A DNA stretch of 64,000 bases from NCBI RefSeq assembly GCF_011683915.1, contig NZ_JAAQPH010000005.1:248001-312000 (forward strand), read 5' to 3'. Positions 57,579-64,000 of the stretch are shown one piece after another (the stretch's first letter is position 1; each line of letters opens with the position of its first letter). The DNA is from Pelagibius litoralis. Its GTDB lineage: Bacteria > Pseudomonadota > Alphaproteobacteria > Kiloniellales > Kiloniellaceae. The translations under genes and the position numbers were made by a program. A model generated the notes under the pieces. It made no database searches. It worked only from the letters and a program-made list of their open reading frames with translations, and was not told the origin of the DNA.

Positions 57579-58622
57579 ATGATTGGACAAGACAGCCAAA
57601 GCGACGCCCGCCCCGGAGCGTCGATGCAACACGATCAGAACCCGCTGGATAGCCTTTCCTGCTGGGTCGTGACCGACGGCAAGGCCGGTATGGAGATCCA
57701 ATGCCTCGGCCTCGCCGAGGCCATCGGCCTGACGCCGCAGGTCAAACGGGTCCAGGTTACCAAGCCCTGGCGCTGGCTGCCGCCCGGCCTGATAACCGAT
57801 CCCTTGGGAACACTGGGCCCCAAGGGCGACCGCCTGACCCCGCCCTGGCCCGACCTCTGGATCGCCAGCGGGCGCCAGACCGTGCCGCTCAGCCGCGATA
57901 TGCGCAAGATCTCCGGCGGGCGCTGTTTCACCGTGCAGGTTCAGAACCCGGCGATCGACCCGGCCCGCGTCGATCTGGTGATCACTCCCGATCATGACCT
58001 GCTGAACGCCCCCAATGTGCTGTCGACCCGCGGCGCCCTGGGCCGCATAACGCCTGAGCGCCTGGCCGAGGCCTCGGCGGCCTTTTCCGCGCGCTACGCC
58101 GCCCTGCCGAGGCCGCGGATCGCGGTTCTGATCGGCGGCGACAACAAGGTCTTTCGCATGACCGCCGCGATCATGACCCGGCTGACCGAACAACTTGCCC
58201 GCCTGTCGCGGGAGCACGGCTATGGGCTGATGATCACACCGTCACGGCGCACCGGCGCGCGCAACGAAGCGATCCTGCGCCGCGGCCTTGCCGGCCTGCC
58301 GGCCGATATCTGGGATGGTTCCGGCGAGAATCCCTACTTCGGGATCCTGGCCCTGGCCGACAGCATCGTGGCCACCGGGGATTCGGTGAACATGGTCTCA
58401 GAGGCGGCCAGTACCGGAAAACCCGTTCATATCGTCGAGCTGCAGGGCGGGTCGGCCAAGTTCAGCCGCTTCCACGGCTCCCTGCAGGCCGCCGGGATCA
58501 CCCGGCCCTTCACCGGGGCGCTGGAGAACTGGTCCTACGCCCCCCTCGCCGAGACCCAGCGCGTCGCCGGCGAGATCCGCCGGCGCCTGATCGACCGGCA
58601 GGCGCGCGCCCTCGACAAGTGA
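57579..58622 (+). CDS. ELM1/GtrOC1-family putative nucleoside-diphosphate-sugar transferase-like protein
   Basis: A 347-aa protein of the mitochondrial fission ELM1 family (DUF1022), GT-B-like in fold and common in alphaproteobacteria. Conserved motifs are VVTDGKAGMEIQCLGLAEA near the start, IASGRQTVP, ITPDHDLL, AVLIGGDNKVF and the C-terminal ATGDSVNMVSEAASTGKPVHI. A second ATG at 57624 has GGAG at a proper distance and may be the real start. The substrate is unknown; a role in cell envelope glycosylation is often proposed. Confidence 0.88.
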   Translation: MIGQDSQSDARPGASMQHDQNPLDSLSCWVVTDGKAGMEIQCLGLAEAIGLTPQVKRVQVTKPWRWLPPGLITDPLGTLGPKGDRLTPPWPDLWIASGRQTVPLSRDMRKISGGRCFTVQVQNPAIDPARVDLVITPDHDLLNAPNVLSTRGALGRITPERLAEASAAFSARYAALPRPRIAVLIGGDNKVFRMTAAIMTRLTEQLARLSREHGYGLMITPSRRTGARNEAILRRGLAGLPADIWDGSGENPYFGILALADSIVATGDSVNMVSEAASTGKPVHIVELQGGSAKFSRFHGSLQAAGITRPFTGALENWSYAPLAETQRVAGEIRRRLIDRQARALDK

Positions 58623-58741
58623 TGGGGCTGCGGCTGACAACGCGGTTGCCGTGCTTTGGGGTGACTATTGATCCGGCTCAATTGATCTTTCGGCCCACTG
58701 CCTATAAGTAAGGAAATCCGCCGCTTTTATGGAATCCGACC

Positions 58742-59398
58742 TTGGCAAGCCCTGCCGCCGATACGCCGCACCCGTCCCCACTGGATCTGGAGCGCTTCGC
58801 CGCCACGCCGCTGCAGCGCCAGCCCTTTGATTTTGTGATCGTTCCCGGCTTCCTGCAGGCCACGGCCCTGCCCGCCATCGAGCAGGATTTCCCGGAGATC
58901 ACCAAGGGCGGCAGCTTCCCGGCGCAGAGCCTGAGCTTTGGCCAGCGCTTCGCGAACCTCTTGGCCGAGCTGCAGAGCCCCGGGGTCACGGACGCCTTTG
59001 CCGAAAAATTCGCCCTGGACCTGTCCGGCCGTCCGACCATGGTGACCTTGCGGGGCCAGTCGCGCGCCAAGGACGGGCAGATCCACACGGATTCACGATC
59101 CAAGCTGGTCACCGCCCTGATCTATCTGAACAGCCAATGGGAATCCGACGGCGGACGCCTGCGCATGCTGAACAGCCCCGACGATTTGGAGGACTATGCC
59201 GCCGAGGTGCCGCCCCAGGCCGGTACCCTGGTGGCCTTTCGCTGCAGCGAGCAGGCCTACCACGGCCACAAGCCCTTCGTCGGCCAGCGCCGCTCCATAC
59301 AGCTCAACTGGCTGACCGACGAGACGGTGCTGAAGCGCGAACTGAAGCGCCACAGTTTTTCCGCCTGGACCAAACGGATCCTGGGCTTCGGCGCGTAG
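58742..59398 (+). CDS. 2-oxoglutarate/Fe(II)-dependent oxygenase
   Basis: A 218-aa cupin-fold dioxygenase. The iron site is visible as HTDSRSK (His and Asp of HxD) and the distal His in AYHGHKPFVG, with the 2-oxoglutarate Arg in QRRSIQLNW. It resembles the prolyl-hydroxylase-like 2OG-FeII_Oxy group. TTG 58742 is the only in-frame start; the nearby ATG 58729 is out of frame. It precedes by 48 bp the large unrecognised gene at 59447. The pair may act together. Confidence 0.88.
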   Translation: MASPAADTPHPSPLDLERFAATPLQRQPFDFVIVPGFLQATALPAIEQDFPEITKGGSFPAQSLSFGQRFANLLAELQSPGVTDAFAEKFALDLSGRPTMVTLRGQSRAKDGQIHTDSRSKLVTALIYLNSQWESDGGRLRMLNSPDDLEDYAAEVPPQAGTLVAFRCSEQAYHGHKPFVGQRRSIQLNWLTDETVLKRELKRHSFSAWTKRILGFGA

Positions 59399-59446
59399 CG
59401 TCCACCACTCTTTCAGATCCGCCTGCAAGAAAGTATCCTCACCGCC

Positions 59447-61357
59447 ATGGCGCTAAACATCGAAACCTTCAGCAACGCAAAAGGCGGCAACGCCTTCTTC
59501 AAGGCCATCGGCCATCCCCTGGCGGCGCGCAAGGCCACCGCCCTGCTGGCGGATCTGAAGGCCGCGCCGCTGGCGATCTACGACCCCCTGGGTTTTGCCA
59601 GGGCCTTCGCGGAAATCTACGATCTCAGCGGCCTGGATATCCAGGCGGTCTATGTGCAGGACCTGGAGGAGATCGGCAGCGAGATCCTCGGCCAGAAAGC
59701 CCAGCCGGTGACCGACCTGGCCGCGGCGGCGGCCACCAAGGTCCTCGTCACCGCCTTTGACGCCGAGCGCCTGATCGCCCATGTCCGCCATCTGCTGCCG
59801 GCCGGGACCGAGGTCGTCAGCCTGGATGAAATGCGCCTGCCGGAGGCCATGCTGACCAACCGGCGCAACTATCTCGACAGCCTGAACTTCGCCACCAACC
59901 TGGTGTTCTTCCGCGACGGCGACGGCCATCACACACGCCTTGCCACCGCCAACTACTGGTCGGCCTACGGTGCCAGGGCGCCCCAGGCCTGGTGCTGCCT
60001 GATGGACGCGCAGGGCACGGTCCTGGCCGAGTGGCAGGACGCCCTGCCCGGCGCCAACGCCAGCGTGGTCATCGACTCCAAGGAACTGCGCGAACGCTTC
60101 GGCCTCTACACTTTCACCGGCAGCCTGTTCCTGCACATCTGCGGCATCGCCGGGCACGACATCGTCAAGTACGCGCTGGACACCTATGGCGACGACGACG
60201 CGGTTCTGTCCTGCACCCACGACGCCAACTCCTGGCCCGCCGACCTCTACGGCGGCCTGCCCGCGCCCAAAGAGGGCGAGCAGGTGCTGCTCTGGGTACA
60301 GAACAGCCACCCCGCAGCGGTGCCCGCCGGCAGCGTCGGCCTGAACCTGATGGGCGACGACGCCATTGCCTGGCTCGACGAAGAAATCCCGCCCTTCGGC
60401 ACCCGCGCCATCGATACCGCCGCGCTGTTGCCTGCGGCGCGCTGGCCGCAGCAGATCGAAGTGCAGGCCGGCAAGCATTTCGTGCGCCCGCGCTACGAAG
60501 TGATCGCCAACGGCGCCACCAATCCGCCGCGCCGGCGCATCGCCCACGCCAACGTCGAACGCGTCGACCTGAAGCCCGACCCGCGCATCCCCGAACTCGC
60601 CAACCTGCTGGGCAAGGGCTTCATCCTGCCGGCGCCGATCCTGCCGCGCGAGCGCTTCCGTTCCATCGCCCTGCCGACACCGATGTCGACCTGTCAGGCG
60701 AACCTGCCGCTGGCCCTCTTCGCCTACGATCCCCAGGGCAAGGAGATCGGCGTGAAGCGCCTGGGCAAGCTGCCGCGCAACCACGCGACCTCGGTCGACA
60801 TCGCCGACATTCTGGATGGGCAGGATCTCGACTGGGGCCACATGGAACTGGTCTACGACTTTGCCGAGGGCGGCGAGGCCGACGGCTGGCTGCACGGCCT
60901 CTTCCGCTATGAGGACAAGACCTCCGGCCATATCGCCGAAACCTCCTTCGGCGCCCATGTGTTCAACACGGTGATGACCTACAAGGGCGAGCCGCAGTCC
61001 TACGCCGGGCGCCCGCCGGGGCTGTCGACCCGCCTCTTTCTCTCCTTCGGGCCGCAGCCCTACAGGCCGCTCTGCCACCTGATCTATCCGGCCTCGACCC
61101 CCTGGCACGCGAAAAGCCAGACCAATCTGATGCTGCACGACGCCAACGGCGACCTGATCGCCGAACAGGAGGTGCAGATCGCCTGCGGCGGCTCCCTGCT
61201 GTGGCAACCGGCGGATTACTTCTCGGCCACAGAAATCGAAACCGCCGGGCCCAAGGGCTACGTCATCATCCGCGACACCACCTGCCGCCTGTTCGGCTAC
61301 CACGGCCTGATGAACGGCGAGAAGGCCTTCTCCTTCGACCACATGTTCGGGTTTTAG
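59447..61357 (+). CDS. large unrecognised protein, 636 aa
   Basis: I recognise no family with confidence. There is no signal peptide. The N-terminal 130 residues form an alpha/beta domain (GHPLAARKATALLADLKAA, then IYDPLGFARAFAEIY). Residues about 130-370 contain GGDGHHT-like and HDANSWPADLYGG segments, and the C-terminal half is rich in beta strands and aromatic residues (PLPSTRLFLSFGPQPYRP-like, then SLLWQPADYF). It is located directly after the 2OG oxygenase. The start at 59447 lacks a strong ribosome binding site, which suggests coupling. Confidence 0.75.
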   Translation: MALNIETFSNAKGGNAFFKAIGHPLAARKATALLADLKAAPLAIYDPLGFARAFAEIYDLSGLDIQAVYVQDLEEIGSEILGQKAQPVTDLAAAAATKVLVTAFDAERLIAHVRHLLPAGTEVVSLDEMRLPEAMLTNRRNYLDSLNFATNLVFFRDGDGHHTRLATANYWSAYGARAPQAWCCLMDAQGTVLAEWQDALPGANASVVIDSKELRERFGLYTFTGSLFLHICGIAGHDIVKYALDTYGDDDAVLSCTHDANSWPADLYGGLPAPKEGEQVLLWVQNSHPAAVPAGSVGLNLMGDDAIAWLDEEIPPFGTRAIDTAALLPAARWPQQIEVQAGKHFVRPRYEVIANGATNPPRRRIAHANVERVDLKPDPRIPELANLLGKGFILPAPILPRERFRSIALPTPMSTCQANLPLALFAYDPQGKEIGVKRLGKLPRNHATSVDIADILDGQDLDWGHMELVYDFAEGGEADGWLHGLFRYEDKTSGHIAETSFGAHVFNTVMTYKGEPQSYAGRPPGLSTRLFLSFGPQPYRPLCHLIYPASTPWHAKSQTNLMLHDANGDLIAEQEVQIACGGSLLWQPADYFSATEIETAGPKGYVIIRDTTCRLFGYHGLMNGEKAFSFDHMFGF

Positions 61358-61704
61358 AGAGGCCGGTTTCAGGCCTACGCGAGCAGCACCCGGATCGCAT
61401 TGGCGCGGATCGTCTTCGAAGCCGCCGCCGATTATCTCTGGGCCGCCTGCTCGGTCCAGGCCTGGAGCCTGCTGGTGAAGGAACGCGGCTGGAGCCCGGC
61501 GGCGGCTTCGAAGACGATCCCCGGGGGGTGGCCCCCCCGGGGATCAACCCCAATGCTTACGCAATTCGGGCCGATCACCAACATGCAAGGGCCGGGGTGA
61601 GGGGGAGGAACCGCACCGCGCTCACTAAGCTTGGCAGAGCTTCCAAACTCGGTTAGGGGAGCAGTATCGCTTTTTGCTGACCCTGTCTGAAGGAGCCCCC
61701 GCCG
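61358..61704. other. spacer with a perfect 23-bp inverted repeat
   Basis: A 347-bp gap with no convincing gene. A 23-bp sequence at 61407-61429 is repeated exactly inverted at 61498-61520, 68 bp apart. Right after the second arm, CCCCGGGGGG and its complement make another GC-only hairpin (about 61519-61543). The DNA between the arms can be translated on the plus strand without stops but matches nothing known. The MFS start signals (AAGGAG at 61690-61695) are at the right end. Confidence 0.75.
61407..61520. repeat. 23-bp perfect inverted repeat, 114 bp overall
   Basis: Left arm 61407-61429 and right arm 61498-61520 are perfect reverse complements (start GGATCGTCTTCG, end CGAAGACGATCC). The 68-bp centre has no obvious gene. 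The size would suit a small non-autonomous mobile element or an RNA hairpin with long loop. No target-site duplication is obvious. Confidence 0.7.
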
Positions 61705-62952
61705 GTGCTGCGCCGCGCCATCCTCGAATCCTGGCCATTGTTCCTCGGCATGCTTTTGCTGATGGTGAGCAACGGCCTGATGGTGACCCTGGTCACCCTG
61801 CGCGCCACCGACCTGGGCTTCACCCAGACAGAAATCACCTTCATGCAGTCGGCCTATCCCCTGGCCGCCCTCTTCGGCTGCATCGCGGCGCCCAAGATCG
61901 TTGCGGCGGTCGGCCATATCCGCAGCTTCGGGGCGCTGGCCTCGCTCTGTTCCATCGCCGCGCTGGTCCACATGGTGACCGCCGATCCCTACAGTTGGGC
62001 CGCCATGCGGGGCCTGGCCGGGTTCTGCTTTCCCGGCCTCTACGTGGTGGCGGAAAGCTGGCTGAACGGGCGCGCCGACAACCACACCCGCGCCGCGCTG
62101 CTGTCGGTCTACTTCATCACCCAGACCGGCGGGGCGGCGCTCGGCCAGTTCCTGCTCTACCTGCCCGACAGCCAGGGCACCCTGCTGTTCGTCATCGTCT
62201 CGGTGCTGATCTCCCTCTCGCTGGTACCGATGCTGCTCTCGGCCCGGCAGAGCCAGAGCTTCGAGGAGCCGGCGCGCCTCAGCGTGCGCGAGCTGTTCCG
62301 CATCTCGCCGCTCGGCCTCTCGGTCGGCTTCCTGAACGGCCTCTCGCAGGGGGCTTTCTACGTCGGCCTCGGCCTCTTCGGCATCGCGCTGGGCCTGCCC
62401 GGCGACCAGGTCGGCCTGCTGGTCGCCGCCGGCACCTTGGGCGGCATGCTGGCGCAGTTTCCGCTGGGCGCGCTTTCCGACCGCATCGACCGGCGGCTGG
62501 TGATCGCCGGCGCAGCGGGCCTGGCCTTTCTCGCCAGCCTTGCGGTCGGCTTCGGCAGCGAGATGGCGGACAAGACGATTGCGACAAGCGGTTGGTTGTT
62601 CGCCGCCGTCGGCCTTGTCGGCGCCTTCATGCTGCCGCTCTACTCGCTGGGAGTCGCGCACTGCAACGACCGCCTGGCGCCGGCCCAGATGGTGGCGGCC
62701 TCCGGCGCGCTGGTGCTGGTCATGAACTTCGGCATTTTCCTGGGGCCGCTGGCCGGCGGCCTCTCGATCACCTATCTGGGGGCGCCGGCGTTGTTCTTCT
62801 GCCTGGCGATCCTGCAGGCCGCCACCGCCCTGCTGGCGCTCTATCGCCTGGCCCTGGGTGAAAAGCGTGCAGAAGACACCGGCACCGCCCTGCCGGTCGG
62901 CCATGCCGCGACGCCGGTGGCCAGCCGCCTGAACCCCGAGGCCCGGGAGTAG
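61705..62952 (+). CDS. MFS transporter, YcaD-like
   Basis: A 415-aa major facilitator with 12 predicted helices. LGFTQTEITFMQSAYPLAALFGCIAAPKIV is the first loop; motif A in the second half is PLGALSDRIDRRLVIAG. The region GLAGFCFPGLYVVAESWLNG is characteristic of the YcaD branch. The start is GTG 61705 with AAGGAG nine bases upstream. Substrate unknown. Confidence 0.9.
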   Translation: MLRRAILESWPLFLGMLLLMVSNGLMVTLVTLRATDLGFTQTEITFMQSAYPLAALFGCIAAPKIVAAVGHIRSFGALASLCSIAALVHMVTADPYSWAAMRGLAGFCFPGLYVVAESWLNGRADNHTRAALLSVYFITQTGGAALGQFLLYLPDSQGTLLFVIVSVLISLSLVPMLLSARQSQSFEEPARLSVRELFRISPLGLSVGFLNGLSQGAFYVGLGLFGIALGLPGDQVGLLVAAGTLGGMLAQFPLGALSDRIDRRLVIAGAAGLAFLASLAVGFGSEMADKTIATSGWLFAAVGLVGAFMLPLYSLGVAHCNDRLAPAQMVAASGALVLVMNFGIFLGPLAGGLSITYLGAPALFFCLAILQAATALLALYRLALGEKRAEDTGTALPVGHAATPVASRLNPEARE

Positions 62953-62977
62953 GCGCAGGCATAGACGCCGTTGGGTC

Positions 62978-63157
62978 TTACAGGAACCAGAGGTTGCCCT
63001 GGCGCCACCACAGGAGGAGCGTGGCCAGCACAAGGCCCGACAAGGCGACCAGCAACAGCGAGGCCGTCAGACCGCGCCGGCCCGCACGCACCACCAGGGC
63101 ACCGGCAACCGCAGACAGAACCGAACAGATAACAACAAAGGGAATAACCAACAGCAC
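62978..63157 (-). CDS. tiny two-helix membrane protein, 59 aa
   Basis: Translating the minus strand from GTG 63157 gives MLLVIPFVVICSVLSAVAGALVV as a first helix, then RAGRRG as a basic turn, TASLLLVALSGLVLATLLLWW as a second, and a short RQGNLWFL tail. AGAGGAGAG before the start is a strong ribosome binding site. It is convergent with the MFS gene 25 bp away. No family is recognised. Its short length hides it from ordinary gene calling. Confidence 0.65.
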   Translation of the reverse strand: MLLVIPFVVICSVLSAVAGALVVRAGRRGLTASLLLVALSGLVLATLLLWWRQGNLWFL

Positions 63158-63271
63158 TCTCCTCTAGGGTGGGGATCGGTAACGCAACGCCCGGTGACTT
63201 ATAAATTCAGCGTGACTTGGAAATTCAACCGCCGTCCAGGTCAAGCAGCTTCGCGCCTGGGTCCGCCATCG

Positions 63272-63772
63272 TCATTCGCCCCCAAGCTTCTTGACCAATC
63301 TGACGCCCAGCGGCTGAAAACCCTGTCGGAGGTAGGCGGCTTCCGCCGTTTCATTGCTCGCCAGCACACCGATGGTGACCTGCCTGTAGCCGCGCCGCGC
63401 CGCAATCTTTTCGGCAGCCGTCATGAGCGCCGCGCCGATGCCCCGGCGGCGCCAGGCCCCGTCCACCACCAGATCGCAGATATGGGCATGGGGCCGCGCC
63501 TCCGGCCGCAGATAGATCGCCCCCTCTTCAAAGGTCAGGGTCAGCAGGCCGACCACGGCCCGATCCTCCCCGGCCCCATCGACCTCGGCAACAAGACAAA
63601 CACCTTGCGTCTCTGCCATCCGGGCCTCGGCGTTCGCCAGGCTGTCTTCGGCGCCGGCCCGGTCGCAGCGCCGGTCGCCGGTCAGGGCGTCCTCATAGCT
63701 GTTGAGCGCCTGGAACAGATCGATCAGGCGCTCCCGGTCACCGGGTTCGGCTTCTCTGGTGGTGACGGTCAT
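63272..63772 (-). CDS. GNAT-family acetyltransferase
   Basis: A 166-aa GNAT protein. Motif A is CDLVVDGAWRRRGIGAALMTAAE, with the conserved RRxGIGxAL core, and IGVLASNETAEAAYLRQGF is the C-terminal motif B. Substrate unknown. It lies 114 bp upstream of the tiny membrane protein on the same strand. The 191-bp region to the right separates it from the gene at the window edge. Confidence 0.87.
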   Translation of the reverse strand: MTVTTREAEPGDRERLIDLFQALNSYEDALTGDRRCDRAGAEDSLANAEARMAETQGVCLVAEVDGAGEDRAVVGLLTLTFEEGAIYLRPEARPHAHICDLVVDGAWRRRGIGAALMTAAEKIAARRGYRQVTIGVLASNETAEAAYLRQGFQPLGVRLVKKLGGE

Positions 63773-63963
63773 GGGGCAGCCTTTTTCACGATCCTTGAAG
63801 TTGCGGCGCGCGGCACGATGGGGCGCATCGGCGGCAAGGTCAAGGAAGCCGCTTCATCCACAGATTTGGCAGCGATCAGGCACAAATCATGCCGATCGCC
63901 ATCTTGCAGCGCCCCGCCGGGCTCTCTATTTTCTGAGGACAGCTTCAGTCAGGAGTCCCCAGC

Positions 63964-64000
63964 ATGGCGCAAGCCGCAAAAGGCCAGGAACGGCACAGCA
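63964..64000 (+). CDS. start of a gene running off the right edge
   Basis: ATG 63964 follows CAGGAG by seven bases and opens a frame of 12 codons (MAQAAKGQERHS) that reaches the end of the window. Too short to assign. The preceding AT-rich stretch near 63925-63940 could hold its promoter. Confidence 0.55.
   Translation, partial: MAQAAKGQERHS

Noticed and set aside
61432-63033. 533-residue antisense frame over the MFS gene
   Set aside because: Low-complexity Glu/Gln/Arg/Ala translation typical of a GC-rich shadow; the MFS protein on the other strand has 12 helices.

Overview
This window looks like chromosomal DNA of a high-GC alphaproteobacterium, most likely Rhodospirillales-like. The evidence is the dense coding, short overlaps between consecutive genes, Tat-type substrate-binding proteins, the yqeY-dnaG-rpoD and carA-carB-greA gene orders, and an ELM1-family gene. 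The placement is inference; no 16S gene is present.

Region 1 (about 0.1-19 kb) is a purine and ureide degradation locus. A minus-strand pair encodes a membrane-bound PuuD-type urate hydroxylase and guanine deaminase, next to a divergent LysR regulator. A tightly packed seven-gene minus-strand operon reads uraH, xdhA, xdhB, then a complete BMP-type ABC importer (ATPase, two permeases, binding protein). A divergent plus-strand operon reads puuE, uraD, an allantoate amidohydrolase and a second M20 amidohydrolase. Together they give uptake, then guanine to xanthine to urate to 5-hydroxyisourate to OHCU to allantoin to allantoate and beyond. creD sits between the LysR gene and the transporter without an obvious functional link.

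Region 2 (19-25 kb) holds small accessory genes: a GNAT gene directly behind a YjhX/TopAI-like gene that carries a one-base frameshift (a possible toxin-antitoxin pair), a possible second acetyltransferase, two large palindromic intergenic elements, an agmatinase-family ureohydrolase and a DHFR/RibD-like reductase.

Region 3 (22.6-36.5 kb) is the most interesting part. It is a divergent catabolic locus with no substrate that I can name. The minus arm has a binding protein, two permeases, an ATPase, a PfkB kinase and two unrecognised proteins. The plus arm has a COG4091-like oxidoreductase, E1 alpha and beta of an acetoin-dehydrogenase-type complex, an E2 carrying lipoyl, peripheral-subunit-binding and alpha/beta-hydrolase domains, and a SorC/DeoR-type regulator. 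The 332-bp divergent spacer carries TGAACA/TGTTCA half-sites. A secreted SGNH esterase follows.

Region 4 (36.7-45.7 kb) is mixed: an enolase-superfamily dehydratase/epimerase, a frameshifted DadA-like FAD oxidase, an AT-richer ArsR-SRPBCC pair beside a tRNA with CAU anticodon, envelope proteins (CHAP lipoprotein, glycine-zipper lipoprotein, RlpA), a class III nucleotide cyclase, an MBL-fold hydrolase and an EamA transporter.

Region 5 (45.8-64 kb) is core genome: rpoD, dnaG, a GNAT gene and yqeY on the minus strand; carA, carB and greA on the plus strand; then Lrp-GNAT, ELM1, a 2OG-Fe(II) oxygenase, a large unrecognised protein, an MFS transporter, a tiny membrane protein and another GNAT gene. 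A gene of unknown type begins at the right edge.
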